Source: Candidatus Omnitrophota bacterium (GTDB taxonomy: Bacteria; Omnitrophota; Gorgyraeia; Gygaellales; Profunditerraquicolaceae). From it: 38,940 bases of DNA. Shown in pieces: positions 9,023 through 17,117 of this stretch. The stretch lies in NCBI GenBank assembly GCA_028715415.1, contig JAQURX010000017.1, positions 1-38,940 on the forward strand. Direction: 5' to 3'. Below the pieces are notes generated by a model. The model saw only the letters and a list, made by a program, of their open reading frames with translations, was not told the origin of the DNA and searched no databases. Numbering within the stretch: the stretch's first letter is position 1; every line of letters begins with the position of its first letter. The position numbers were made by a program, and so were the translations under genes.

Positions 9023-9808
9023 ATGGAAATTCATCCAACAGCGATTGTATCAAAAAAAGCAAAATTATCGGATAACGTTATAGTAGGGCCTTATTCTATT
9101 ATTTCAGATAATGCAGTGATAGGGGAGGGGACAAAGATTGGCGCGCACTGCGTTATTGAAGGCAATACTACTATCGGAAAGAATTGTGAGATATTTACCG
9201 GAGCCGTCATTGGTTCAAAGCCTCAGGATTTAAAGTTTAAAGGTGAAAAGGTTTTTCTTGAGATTGGCGATGGAAATATGATTCGTGAATATTGCACTTT
9301 CAATCCGGGTACAGGAGAAGGCGGGAAAACAACAGTAGGCAATGGCAATCTTTTTATGGCTTATTCCCATGTTGCCCATGATTGTATAGTTGGAAATAAT
9401 TGTGTTATTGCAAATGTCGGGACGCTTGCCGGGCACGTAACTATTGAAGATATGGCTGTAATAGGAGGTTTAGTTGCCATACATCAATTTGTAAAAATCG
9501 GTAAACTTTCAATTATAGGTGGCTGTTCCAAGGTTGTGCAGGACATTCCTCCGTTTTCAACCTGCGACGGGCATCCTGCCCGCGTATTTGGATTAAATCT
9601 TATCGGTTTAAGGCGGCATAACATTTCAAAAGATTCAATGCATGCTTTAAGCAGATGTTACAAGATACTTTTCTCCGAAGGACTCTCTCCGAAACATGCT
9701 CTGGAAAAGATTGAGAAAGAAGTTAAACTAACAACCGAGGCATCTTATTTGGTTAACTTCGTAAAAACTTCTGAAAGAGGCATTGTTCGTTCCTGCCGCA
9801 AAGAATAA
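9023..9808 (+). CDS. lpxA: UDP-N-acetylglucosamine acyltransferase LpxA
   Basis: Transfers a 3-hydroxyacyl chain from ACP to UDP-GlcNAc, the first step of lipid A synthesis. 261 residues, the usual length, starting MEIHPTAIVSKKAKL. Hexapeptide-repeat beta helix to about residue 190, with the catalytic His in the VAHDCIVGNN stretch, then the helical C-terminal domain (GLNLIGLRRHNI onward). An upstream in-frame extension back to 8966 lies inside lpxC-fabZ and is not family-like; GGAGA at 9009-9013 serves the ATG at 9023. Confidence 0.95.
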   Translation: MEIHPTAIVSKKAKLSDNVIVGPYSIISDNAVIGEGTKIGAHCVIEGNTTIGKNCEIFTGAVIGSKPQDLKFKGEKVFLEIGDGNMIREYCTFNPGTGEGGKTTVGNGNLFMAYSHVAHDCIVGNNCVIANVGTLAGHVTIEDMAVIGGLVAIHQFVKIGKLSIIGGCSKVVQDIPPFSTCDGHPARVFGLNLIGLRRHNISKDSMHALSRCYKILFSEGLSPKHALEKIEKEVKLTTEASYLVNFVKTSERGIVRSCRKE

Positions 9809-9809
9809 T

Positions 9810-10613
9810 ATGGAAAAAATTGGCTTAATAGCCGGTAACAGAAAATTTCCTTTTGTTTTTGCCCAAGCTGCGAAGAAAAGAAATTTTAGTATTGTGGCCG
9901 TGGCAATCAAGGGTGATACATCCTCAAGGCTTAAAAAATATGTTGATAAGATTTATTGGCTTGGGCTCGGGGAATTTAGCTCAATGTTTAAGATTTTTAA
10001 AGCCGAAGGGATTAATAAAATTATTATGGCAGGACAAATTTCCCCGCGCAGGCTTTTTAGTAAAGAAATAAATAAAGACCCTGTTTTAAAAAGTTTATTA
10101 TCCGGCATTGTTGATAAAAGGGCAGATACAATATTCGGGGCTATCGCTGATAAGTTAAAAGAAGAAGGTTTTGAGCTAATTGATTCAACAACATTTATAG
10201 AAGAGCTCCTTCCTAAGAAAGGCACCCTTACAAAACACGAGCCGGACTTTTCAACCTGGGAAGATGTGTATTTTGGTTTAGAATTAGCCAAAGCAGTAGC
10301 CTTTCTTGACATAGGCCAGACGGTTGCGGTTAAACACAAGGCGATTGTCGCGGTGGAAGCGCTTGAAGGAACTGATAATTTGATCAGGCGGGCAGGAAGG
10401 ATAAGCCGGGGGGGAGCAGTAGTCGTCAAAGTAAGTAAACCAAAGCAGGACAAGCGGTTTGATATTCCGGTAGTTGGCCTTAATACGATTAAGGTTTTAA
10501 CAAGGGCGAAAGCGTCATGCCTTGCCATAGAAGCTGACAAAACACTTTTTATAGATAAAGAAGAAAGCGTCAAGCTTGCCGACAAAAAAGGCTTAGCGAT
10601 TGTTGCGGTGTAA
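9810..10613 (+). CDS. lpxI: UDP-2,3-diacylglucosamine pyrophosphatase LpxI
   Basis: Hydrolyses UDP-2,3-diacylglucosamine to lipid X. LpxI (DUF1009) replaces LpxH in many non-gammaproteobacterial diderms. 267 residues from the ATG at 9810, one base after the lpxA stop. Family hallmarks include an N-terminal EKIGLIAGNRKFP, the AGQISPRRLF region, GQTVAVKHKAIVAVEALEGTDN near residue 170 and the C-terminal FDIPVVGLNTIKVL. There is no ribosome site of its own, so translation probably couples to lpxA. Confidence 0.93.
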   Translation: MEKIGLIAGNRKFPFVFAQAAKKRNFSIVAVAIKGDTSSRLKKYVDKIYWLGLGEFSSMFKIFKAEGINKIIMAGQISPRRLFSKEINKDPVLKSLLSGIVDKRADTIFGAIADKLKEEGFELIDSTTFIEELLPKKGTLTKHEPDFSTWEDVYFGLELAKAVAFLDIGQTVAVKHKAIVAVEALEGTDNLIRRAGRISRGGAVVVKVSKPKQDKRFDIPVVGLNTIKVLTRAKASCLAIEADKTLFIDKEESVKLADKKGLAIVAV

Positions 10614-10619
10614 AAACGC

Positions 10620-10648
10620 TTGACAGTCTTAGCGTTAAAGTGTATAAA
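10620..10648 (+). promoter_or_regulatory. Strong sigma-70-type promoter for the CBM48 gene
   Basis: TTGACA (10620-10625), 17-bp spacer, TATAAA (10643-10648). It starts just after the lpxI stop and is followed by AGGAGG at 10661-10666 and the ATG at 10672. Confidence 0.8.
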
Positions 10649-10671
10649 TAATACATAACAAGGAGGCTGTT

Positions 10672-10944
10672 ATGGCAGTGGTCAAGGCGAAATCAAAAGA
10701 ATTCAAGCTTTATGCTCCTCAAGCAAAAAGAGTTACGCTCGCAGGCAGTTTTAACAACTGGGATACAAAAAAACTTACCGCGAAAAAAGATACAAAAGGA
10801 AATTGGGCAGTTAAGGTTAGCCTAAAGCCCGGTAAGCATGAGTATAAGTTCTTTGTTGATGGTTCTTGGATTAATGATCCACGCTGTAATTCTTGTGTTT
10901 GCAATTCTTTCGGTACCCAGAATTGTGTAGTAGAAGTTAGATAA
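10672..10944 (+). CDS. Stand-alone glycogen-binding (CBM48) domain protein
   Basis: 90 residues that form essentially a single CBM48 / AMPK-beta-type glycogen-binding module: KEFKLYAPQAKRVTLAGSFN, then NW, then KPGKHEYKFFVDGSW with the aromatic carbohydrate-binding residues in place. No catalytic domain is attached. The Cys cluster RCNSCVCNSFGTQNC near the C-terminus is unusual and could bind a metal or form disulfides. No signal peptide, so probably cytosolic. It is a monocistronic unit with its own strong promoter and a terminator downstream. A role in targeting or regulating glycogen metabolism is an inference. Confidence 0.8.
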   Translation: MAVVKAKSKEFKLYAPQAKRVTLAGSFNNWDTKKLTAKKDTKGNWAVKVSLKPGKHEYKFFVDGSWINDPRCNSCVCNSFGTQNCVVEVR

Positions 10945-10965
10945 AATAGTTAAATTAAATATTGC

Positions 10966-11016
10966 TCCCCACCTTTTTTGAGGTTATGGTTACTTTAAGA
11001 AGGTGGGGATTTTTTT
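10966..11016 (+). terminator. Intrinsic terminator after the CBM48 gene
   Basis: TCCCCACCTT (10966-10975) pairs with AAGGTGGGGA (11000-11009) and seven T residues follow (11010-11016). The next ATG is at 11020, so the 3' arm AAGGTGGGG is also the only ribosome-site-like sequence for the radical SAM gene. Confidence 0.85.
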
Positions 11017-11019
11017 AAG

Positions 11020-11739
11020 ATGAAATATATATACGGACCGATAAAATCCCGCAGATTAGGCTTATCCTTAGGTGTTAGTTTAACTCCCTATAAAATATGC
11101 GATTTTGACTGCATCTATTGCCAGTTAGGCAGGGCTAATGTTATTTCTTCGGAAAGAAAAGAATATGTAAATAAGGCTCAAGTCCTTGATGAATTAAGGG
11201 TTTGGCTGCAAAGCAATCCGGAAGAAGCAAAGAGCCTGGAGTTTATTACTTTCTCAGGAGCAGGAGAGCCGACTCTTAATACAAAAATCGGGGAAATTAT
11301 TGATGAGATAAAGCGGACTTTGCCTTATCGAGTTTGCGTTATCACCAATGCTTCTTTGCTGGGGGATAAAGAGGTGCGCAATAGTTTATTAAATGCAGAT
11401 TTGATCGTGCCTTCATTGGATGCGGTTTCTTCGGAAGCATTTAAAAGAATTGACAGGCCCACGCAAGGCATTGAAATTGAGAATATAATTGATGGCTTAA
11501 TAAATTTACGCAAGGAATTCCGTGGAAAGATTTGGTTGGAGATTATGCTTGTGCGCGGGGTGAATGACGATTTAAGGCATATTAAAAAAATGAAAGAAGT
11601 GATAGATAGGATTAATCCTGATAAAATTCAACTAAATTCACCTGTGCGTTCAACCGCGGAAAACCACGTTTTATCCGTCGGAAAATATAAATTAATTAAA
11701 ATTAAGAAAATATTTGGCGATAAATGTGAGGTTATTTAG
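11020..11739 (+). CDS. Radical SAM protein (COG0731-like Fe-S oxidoreductase)
   Basis: 239 residues. The radical SAM cluster motif is CDFDCIYC (Cys-x3-Cys-x2-Cys, residues about 27-34), followed by FSGAGEPTLN, the SAM-binding GGE-like motif, and a TIM-barrel pattern with VITNASLL and LDAVSSEAFKRIDRP. The opening YGPIKSRRLGLSLGV is typical of COG0731-like proteins, which resemble wyosine-type tRNA modification enzymes, but the substrate of the bacterial members is not established. It is followed directly by tRNA-Arg, and its start sits on the 3' arm of a terminator hairpin. Confidence 0.8.
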   Translation: MKYIYGPIKSRRLGLSLGVSLTPYKICDFDCIYCQLGRANVISSERKEYVNKAQVLDELRVWLQSNPEEAKSLEFITFSGAGEPTLNTKIGEIIDEIKRTLPYRVCVITNASLLGDKEVRNSLLNADLIVPSLDAVSSEAFKRIDRPTQGIEIENIIDGLINLRKEFRGKIWLEIMLVRGVNDDLRHIKKMKEVIDRINPDKIQLNSPVRSTAENHVLSVGKYKLIKIKKIFGDKCEVI

Positions 11740-11759
11740 CGCAAGTGCGCATTTACTAT

Positions 11760-11832
11760 GCGCTCGTAGCTCAATGGATAGAGCGCTAGCCTTCGGAGCT
11801 AGGCGTTGCGAGTTCGACTCTCGCCGAGCGCG
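11760..11832 (+). tRNA. tRNA-Arg (anticodon UCG)
   Basis: Acceptor GCGCTCG (11760-11766) pairs with CGAGCGC (11825-11831). The anticodon loop CTTCGGA is closed by CTAGC/GCTAG and the T-loop is TTCGACT. 73 nt with discriminator G at 11832; the CCA end is not encoded. Confidence 0.95.
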
Positions 11833-11852
11833 TTATAAAGATTGAAGGTTAA

Positions 11853-12092
11853 ATGAACGAAGAACATAAAGATAAACAAAAATGGTATTTTAAGACGTCA
11901 TTTTTGGTGGTTGCTTTTTTAGCTGTCGGGCCATTAGCACTCCCTTTGCTTTGGTTTAATCCACATCTTAGTATTAAACTGAAAGTAATAATTACCGTTG
12001 TTATCGCGATCTTGACTGTTTTGCTATGGCATTTAACAGCTAATTCGCTTAAAACTATAGATATTTATATTAAAATGATGCCTCAGTTTTAA
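11853..12092 (+). CDS. Small two-TM membrane protein, unknown function
   Basis: 79 residues beginning MNEEHKDKQKWYFKTS, with a weak GAAGG ribosome site. Two hydrophobic segments are visible (about residues 16-34 and 42-62) separated by a short positively charged turn, then a hydrophilic tail. I do not recognise a named family. It lies alone between tRNA-Arg and tRNA-Lys and may be expressed as a continuation of the radical SAM/tRNA-Arg transcript. Confidence 0.6.
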   Translation: MNEEHKDKQKWYFKTSFLVVAFLAVGPLALPLLWFNPHLSIKLKVIITVVIAILTVLLWHLTANSLKTIDIYIKMMPQF

Positions 12093-12094
12093 GA

Positions 12095-12123
12095 TTGACT
12101 TCCCGCCTGATTTAGGTTAAAAT
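12095..12123 (+). promoter_or_regulatory. Promoter for tRNA-Lys and probably archease-rtcB
   Basis: TTGACT (12095-12100), 17-bp spacer, TAAAAT (12118-12123). Transcription would begin near 12130, about 17 nt before the tRNA. No other promoter-like sequence is evident before the archease gene. Confidence 0.7.
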
Positions 12124-12146
12124 AATACCCTTAATAATTAGATTTC

Positions 12147-12219
12147 GGGCCATTAGCTCAATTGGTGGAGCAGGACACTCTTAATGTCAAGGTCGTTGGT
12201 TCGACTCCAACATGGCCCA
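12147..12219 (+). tRNA. tRNA-Lys (anticodon CUU)
   Basis: Acceptor GGGCCAT (12147-12153) pairs with ATGGCCC (12212-12218). Anticodon loop CTCTTAA gives CUU, and the T-arm is GTTGG-TTCGACT-CCAAC. The first anticodon-stem pair (12173/12189) is G-A, a mismatch. CCA is not encoded; discriminator A at 12219. The archease start codon follows 20 nt later. Confidence 0.93.
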
Positions 12220-12239
12220 CTAAATTTCCCGGGTGTTTA

Positions 12240-12662
12240 GTGGTTGAGAAGGATTTTGAATTAATTGAGCATACCGCAGATGTAGGCATCAGGGTAAAAG
12301 CTAAAGATTTAGTAGGCCTTTTTAGTAAATCAGGACTTGCCTTATTTCAAATCTCTGCAGAGAAACTTCCCGCAAAAGATAAAGAAAAACACAAAATAAT
12401 CGTCGCGCTTAAAGCAAATAATATTGAAGAGTTATTTATTAATTGGCTTAATGAATTATTGTCTTTATCAGCTGTTGAATGTTTAATTTTTGAAGGTTTT
12501 GAGATTAGTAAGGTTGATGAAAATTGTATTGAAGTAGTTGCAATTGGTGTTGATATAAAGAATTATAAAGTAAATACTGAAATTAAAGCTGCGACTTATC
12601 ACGAATTAAAGGTAGAAAAAACGGGTTCAGGTTGGGTAGCTGAGGTTATATTTGATGTCTAG
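12240..12662 (+). CDS. Archease, RtcB cofactor
   Basis: Small metal-binding protein that accelerates guanylylation of the RNA ligase RtcB and allows multiple turnover. 140 residues from GTG at 12240, preceded by GGGTG at 12231-12235. The family signature EHTADVGIRVKAKDL is near the N-terminus, followed by EELFINWLNELL and a C-terminal AATYHELKVEKT. The open frame runs back into tRNA-Lys, but those residues are tRNA sequence. It overlaps rtcB by 8 bp, the usual partnership. Confidence 0.9.
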   Translation: MVEKDFELIEHTADVGIRVKAKDLVGLFSKSGLALFQISAEKLPAKDKEKHKIIVALKANNIEELFINWLNELLSLSAVECLIFEGFEISKVDENCIEVVAIGVDIKNYKVNTEIKAATYHELKVEKTGSGWVAEVIFDV

Positions 12663-14103
12663 TATACAATTAGAAAAGATTGATGATTTCCGATGGCGGA
12701 TTCCGAAAAGTTATAAGCCCGGGATGCGCGTACCGGGGATTATTTATGCCGATGAAAAATTGCTCAAGGATATCTATCAGGATAAAGCGCTTGAGCAGGT
12801 GGCTAATGTAGCGTTCTTGCCGGGGATTGTGAATGCGTCTTTGGCAATGCCGGATATCCACTGGGGTTATGGATTCCCGATTGGTGGGGTTGCGGCAACT
12901 GATATTGAAGAAGGTGGAGTAGTTTCTCCCGGGGGAGTTGGTTTTGATATAAATTGCGGAGTGCGTTTACTTAGGACTAACCTGCAATTTGAAGATATAA
13001 AAGATAAGATTAAAGATTTGGTTTATACTTTGTTTTCAGATGTGCCTGCTGGAGTTGGTTCAAAGGGCGATATAAGAGTAGGCAATAAAGAAGAAAAAGA
13101 AATTTTAGTAAAAGGCTCTAAATGGGCGGTTGCAAAGGGTTACGGAACTCAAGATGATTTGGAATGTACCGAGGAGAATGGCGCAATTACTGGTGCTGAT
13201 CCTGATGCTGTATCTGACAGAGCGTATGAGAGAGGTAAGGCGCAATCGGGAACGCTTGGCTCGGGAAATCATTTTTTAGAGGTTCAAGTAATTGATCAGC
13301 TTTATGACGCAAAGATTTGCGATGAGTTTGGCCTTAATTTAGGACAGGTTATGGTAATGATTCATTCCGGCTCGCGCGGATTAGGTTATCAGGTTTGTGA
13401 AGATTCATTGCGCACGATGGTTAATTGTCTGCATAAATATAATATAAATGTTCCAGATCGCCAGCTAGCCTGTGCGCCGGTAAATTCTCCGGAAGCGCAA
13501 AATTATTTAAACGCAATGCGATGCGCGGCAAATTATGCCTGGGCAAACAGACAGTGTCTCATGCATTTGACTCGTCTTGCTTTTGAAAAAGTCTTCTGTA
13601 TGGGTTGGGAAAAGTTAGGAATGTCTTTAATTTATGATGTGGCACATAATATCGCAAAGATTGAAACTTATAATATAAACGGAAAAGAAAAAAAGCTCTG
13701 CGTTCATCGTAAAGGAGCCACCCGCGCATTTCCTCCGGGGCATCCGGCGTTACCCGATAGGTATAAAAGAACAGGACAGCCTGTAATTATTCCCGGGGAC
13801 ATGGGACGTAATTCATATCTGCTTGTCGGGACAGAAAAAGCAGTAGAAACATTTTATTCTACCTGTCATGGTGCTGGACGCGTTAAATCCCGCACTGCAG
13901 CGACTAAGTCCATAAATTTGAATACACTCTTGAAGGAATTGGAATCTAAGGGTATAATAGTCAAAGCTTCGGGCCGAGGAACAATAGTAGAAGAGGCTCC
14001 GCAGGCATATAAAGATGTAAATGACGTGGTTAACGTGGTGCATAATGCGGGAATTTCCAAGCGCGTCTGCAGAATGCGGCCGGTTGGTGTAATTAAAGGA
14101 TAA
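12655..14103 (+). CDS. rtcB: RNA-splicing ligase RtcB
   Basis: GTP- and manganese-dependent ligase that joins 2',3'-cyclic phosphate or 3'-phosphate ends to 5'-OH ends in RNA repair or tRNA splicing. 482 residues, full length. Metal and catalytic motifs: [15 protein letters not shown] near residue 95, [46 protein letters not shown] and the C-terminal CHGAGR. The ATG at 12655 is preferred to the TTG at 12652. serS follows after 16 bp, so the run archease-rtcB-serS is probably one transcript starting with tRNA-Lys. Confidence 0.95.
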   Translation: MSSIQLEKIDDFRWRIPKSYKPGMRVPGIIYADEKLLKDIYQDKALEQVANVAFLPGIVNASLAMPDIHWGYGFPIGGVAATDIEEGGVVSPGGVGFDINCGVRLLRTNLQFEDIKDKIKDLVYTLFSDVPAGVGSKGDIRVGNKEEKEILVKGSKWAVAKGYGTQDDLECTEENGAITGADPDAVSDRAYERGKAQSGTLGSGNHFLEVQVIDQLYDAKICDEFGLNLGQVMVMIHSGSRGLGYQVCEDSLRTMVNCLHKYNINVPDRQLACAPVNSPEAQNYLNAMRCAANYAWANRQCLMHLTRLAFEKVFCMGWEKLGMSLIYDVAHNIAKIETYNINGKEKKLCVHRKGATRAFPPGHPALPDRYKRTGQPVIIPGDMGRNSYLLVGTEKAVETFYSTCHGAGRVKSRTAATKSINLNTLLKELESKGIIVKASGRGTIVEEAPQAYKDVNDVVNVVHNAGISKRVCRMRPVGVIKG

Positions 14104-14119
14104 AAACTTAAGGAGTTCA

Positions 14120-15397
14120 ATGCTCGATATAAGATTTATTCGTGAAAACGTTGATTTGGTAAAGAAATCATTGCAAGATCGTAATTTAAAAATTGATCTG
14201 GACGGTTTGGTAAGCCTTTATGATTCCAAGCGCCAAGTTTTAGCTGAGCTTGAAGATTTAAGAGCAAAAAGAAATAAGGCAAATGATGAAATAAGTGTTT
14301 TGCTTAAAACAAAGCAGGATGCCAAGCCTAAAATTGAATCAATGAAGGAAATCTCTAGCAAGATTGGTGAATTAGAGAATAAAATTAAAGAAATTGATGT
14401 TGAATTAGGCAGCCAAGTTTTAACTATTCCTAATATCCCACATGCGTCAATTCCCCGTGGAGATCCGACTTGTAACAAGATTGTGCGTTCATGGGGTGAG
14501 CCGCCTAAACTTGGATTTAAGCCTTTAACACATATTGAAATAGCACAGAATTTAGACATTATTGATTTGCCGCGCGCAACAAAAATTACCGGCTCTAACT
14601 GGATATTATATAAGGGCTGGGGTGCGAAATTAGAAAGAGCATTAATTAATTTTATGCTTGATTTTCATACCAGAAAGCACGGGTATACCGAAATCTTCCC
14701 GCCTTTTTTAGTTAATCGTGCTTCCATGACCGGGACAGGGCAGCTTCCAAAATTAGAAGAAGACATGTATCGTTTAAAGGATGACGATTTATTCTTAATT
14801 CCTACAGCTGAAGTTCCGGTAACCAATATTTTCCGCGATGAAGTATTGGAAGAAGAGAAGCTGCCGATTTATTACACTGCCTATACAGCATGTTTTAGAA
14901 GAGAGGCGGGTTCTTACGGCAAAGACACAAAAGGCTTAACCCGTGTGCATCAATTTGATAAAGTTGAGATGGTGAAGTTTGTTAAACCGGAAACTTCTTA
15001 TGATGAATTAGAAAAACTATTAGGAGACGCTGAGGAAATTTTGCAAGCACTCGGGCTTCCTTATCGCGTGCTTATGCTGGCAACACAGGATTTAAGTTTC
15101 TCGGCTAGCAAATGTTATGATTTAGAAGCGTATGCTGCAGGAGTTGATAAATGGCTTGAGGTTTCAAGCTGCAGTAATTTTGAAAGTTTTCAGGCAAGGC
15201 GCGCAAATATAAGATTTAGAAGAAAGGCTGAAGACGGGAAAAAAGTTACCGAATATCTTCATACATTAAATGGTTCAGGAGTAGCTTTAGCGCGCACAGT
15301 GATTGCGATATTAGAAAATTATCAGCAAAAGGACGGCACAATATTAATACCTGAGGTATTAAGGCCGTATATGGATGGCAAGGAAAGAATTTCCTGA
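14120..15397 (+). CDS. serS: Seryl-tRNA synthetase
   Basis: Class II synthetase charging tRNA-Ser. 425 residues: the N-terminal coiled-coil arm that grips the long variable arm of tRNA-Ser (about 28-105), then the catalytic core with motif 2 [20 protein letters not shown] and motif 3 [19 protein letters not shown], ending [17 protein letters not shown] precedes the ATG. Three tRNA-Ser genes follow within 5 kb, an unusual concentration of enzyme and substrates. The last 23 bp overlap the next gene. Confidence 0.96.
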   Translation: MLDIRFIRENVDLVKKSLQDRNLKIDLDGLVSLYDSKRQVLAELEDLRAKRNKANDEISVLLKTKQDAKPKIESMKEISSKIGELENKIKEIDVELGSQVLTIPNIPHASIPRGDPTCNKIVRSWGEPPKLGFKPLTHIEIAQNLDIIDLPRATKITGSNWILYKGWGAKLERALINFMLDFHTRKHGYTEIFPPFLVNRASMTGTGQLPKLEEDMYRLKDDDLFLIPTAEVPVTNIFRDEVLEEEKLPIYYTAYTACFRREAGSYGKDTKGLTRVHQFDKVEMVKFVKPETSYDELEKLLGDAEEILQALGLPYRVLMLATQDLSFSASKCYDLEAYAAGVDKWLEVSSCSNFESFQARRANIRFRRKAEDGKKVTEYLHTLNGSGVALARTVIAILENYQQKDGTILIPEVLRPYMDGKERIS

Positions 15398-16106
15398 GAT
15401 AAAAGGGGACTTTGGCCCGAAGTTTAAGGGCGGAGATTTTGATTTTAAGGATACTAGTTTTAAAGATAAAGTATCTGATAAAGTATCTGAGAAGGTTTCT
15501 ATTTTTTCAAATAAATTCTTCCAGGTTGTCAAATTCCTTTTAGGGATTTGTTTTTTGCCTTTTGTGTATTCATCCACATTAGCATTCTTAAAAGAATTTG
15601 GCCTTATCCAGCATTCGCTTCAGGTTTTGTTTTGGAATGGAGTTATTGCTTTCTTGTTGATTTATCTGTTTATCTGGGAGCCGGCGCAAATTTACACAAG
15701 AGGGCATAAGATAATGGAGCTTTTATTTAACTTCTTTAAGCCGCTGGTTAGGATAGCGCCTAATCTTCTGCCGATTTATTCGTTGTTAGTTTTCTTTTTC
15801 TATACGCTTTTATTTCTAATATATAAAGACCCGAGGATTGTTAATTATTCTGTTTTTCTTTTCGGCTTTACTATTACTTTGCATCTTGTATTTGCTGCTA
15901 AGTCACTTCGCACTAGAAAGGGCGATTTTTTAAAAGGCAATTATATCTTCGGATTTTCATTTATCTGGCTTATTAATTTAATCTTGCTAAGTTTATTCTT
16001 AAATGTTATGTTTAAAGAGTTTTCTTTTATCAATTTCTTTGATAGCGCTTACCTAAAAGCCAGCGGAATTATTTACGCAGTATTTAAGCAGCTTTTCTTA
16101 GGATAA
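15375..16106 (+). CDS. Multi-pass membrane protein, unknown function
   Basis: 243 residues. A charged, Asp/Lys/Phe-rich N-terminus (about 50 residues, with the heptad-like [10 protein letters not shown]) precedes about five hydrophobic segments, from [18 protein letters not shown] to the C-terminal region. I do not recognise a family. The ATG lies inside the serS 3' end and has no clear ribosome site, so translation probably depends on serS. tRNA-Ser(UGA) follows 4 bp after the stop. Confidence 0.7.
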   Translation: MARKEFPEIKGDFGPKFKGGDFDFKDTSFKDKVSDKVSEKVSIFSNKFFQVVKFLLGICFLPFVYSSTLAFLKEFGLIQHSLQVLFWNGVIAFLLIYLFIWEPAQIYTRGHKIMELLFNFFKPLVRIAPNLLPIYSLLVFFFYTLLFLIYKDPRIVNYSVFLFGFTITLHLVFAAKSLRTRKGDFLKGNYIFGFSFIWLINLILLSLFLNVMFKEFSFINFFDSAYLKASGIIYAVFKQLFLG

Positions 16107-16110
16107 ATTT

Positions 16111-16200
16111 GGTGGGGTGGCAGAGCGGTCGAATGCGGCAGTCTTGAAAACTGTTTTGGGCGTAAGCCCAACGTGAGTTCGAATCCCACCCCCACCGCCA
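16111..16200 (+). tRNA. tRNA-Ser (anticodon UGA)
   Basis: 90 nt with acceptor GGTGGGG (16111-16117) / CCCCACC (16190-16196), anticodon loop CTTGAAA, and the long variable arm typical of tRNA-Ser (TTGGGCGTAAGCCCAA). CCA is encoded at 16198-16200. It lies directly upstream of queC. Confidence 0.97.
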
Positions 16201-16215
16201 TTCTTCAAACTTAAT

Positions 16216-16878
16216 ATGAAAAAAGCAGTGATTATCGCCTCCGGAGGCATGGACAGCACAACCTTGCTATACGATATTTTAGATCAAGGTTATGAAGTTT
16301 ATGCTTTAAGTGTCAATTACAGCCAGAGGCATGTTAAAGAATTAAAATTTATTAAGAAAACTTGTGCCAAATTAAAAGTTCCGCATAAGATAATCGATTT
16401 GGCTAAGGTAGGCAAAGAAATTTTGAGCGCAAGTGCACTTACTTCTAAAAACATATTAGTTCCTGAAGGTAATTACAATGGAGAGAATATGAAGCTTACC
16501 ATTGTTCCTAACAGGAATATGATTCTTTTGTCTTTAGCTGTTGGTTACGCGATAACTATCGGTGCAAAAAAAGTTTTTTATGGCGCTCATGCCGGAGACC
16601 ATACGATTTATCCTGATTGCAGAAAAGAATTTGTAGAAGCGATGAAGCGCCCTATCGCTTTGGCAGATTGGGATGTGGTTGAATTAGAGGCGCCTTATTT
16701 GGATTTTGATAAGGGAGATATTGCAATAAAAGGCAAGAGTTTAGGTGTTGATTATTCCCTTACATGGACTTGTTACAAAGGTGGGGCGTTAGCTTGTGGA
16801 AAATGCGGAGCCTGTCAGGAAAGGCTTGAGGCATTCCGCAAGGCAGAAATAATAGATCCAATTAAATATCAGGATTAG
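16216..16878 (+). CDS. queC: 7-cyano-7-deazaguanine synthase QueC
   Basis: Converts 7-carboxy-7-deazaguanine to preQ0, the queuosine precursor, using ATP and ammonia. 220 residues: an ATP-pyrophosphatase P-loop SGGMDSTTLLYDIL near residue 10, the FYGAHAGDHTIYPDCR active-site segment and a C-terminal zinc site with Cys in TCYKG and in CGKCGACQER. No other queuosine gene is nearby. It begins 15 bp after the CCA end of tRNA-Ser(UGA) with no ribosome site, suggesting a shared tRNA-mRNA transcript. Confidence 0.96.
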   Translation: MKKAVIIASGGMDSTTLLYDILDQGYEVYALSVNYSQRHVKELKFIKKTCAKLKVPHKIIDLAKVGKEILSASALTSKNILVPEGNYNGENMKLTIVPNRNMILLSLAVGYAITIGAKKVFYGAHAGDHTIYPDCRKEFVEAMKRPIALADWDVVELEAPYLDFDKGDIAIKGKSLGVDYSLTWTCYKGGALACGKCGACQERLEAFRKAEIIDPIKYQD

Positions 16879-16886
16879 TATTTATT

Positions 16887-16974
16887 GGAGAGTTGGCAGA
16901 GTGGTCGAATGCGGCGGTCTCGAAAACCGTTATCCTGCAAGGGATCGGAGGTTCAAATCCTCCACTCTCCGCCA
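16887..16974 (+). tRNA. tRNA-Ser (anticodon CGA)
   Basis: 88 nt: acceptor GGAGAGT (16887-16893) / ACTCTCC (16964-16970), anticodon loop CTCGAAA closed by GCGGT/ACCGT, long variable arm, T-loop TTCAAAT, and an encoded CCA at 16972-16974. It starts 8 bp after the queC stop. Confidence 0.97.
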
Positions 16975-17046
16975 TGTTTATATACATTGATCAACTAGGT
17001 AGTGTCTCGTGTTTACAAAAGAGAAATTTCGAATATAAAAAACTAA

Positions 17047-17084
17047 AGCCTTCGTTGGCAAAAAGTATGCCGGCGAAGGTTTTA
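17047..17084 (+). terminator. Intrinsic terminator after tRNA-Ser(CGA)
   Basis: CCTTCGTTGGC (17049-17059) pairs with GCCGGCGAAGG (17069-17079) over 11 bp including two G-T pairs. TTTTATTTATT follows, and an eight-T run ends the region near 17100. The A-rich left flank would give a T-tract on the other strand, so it could work in both directions. Confidence 0.8.
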
Positions 17085-17117
17085 TTTATTAATTTTTTTT
17101 AGTATAAGGGGTGGGAT

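Noticed and set aside
9953-10585. 210-codon open frame on the - strand
   Set aside because: It lies opposite lpxI, has no family resemblance, and lpxI is clearly the coding strand.
11739-11750. GCGCAAGTGCGC hairpin as a terminator before tRNA-Arg
   Set aside because: The stem is only 4 bp and no T-run follows.
12162-12239. N-terminal extension of archease
   Set aside because: These codons are tRNA-Lys sequence and its 3' flank; family length and the GGGTG site favour the GTG at 12240.
16893-17102. 69-codon open frame starting MAEWSNAAVSKTV
   Set aside because: It is a translation of tRNA-Ser(CGA), a well-known type of false ORF over serine and other class II tRNAs.
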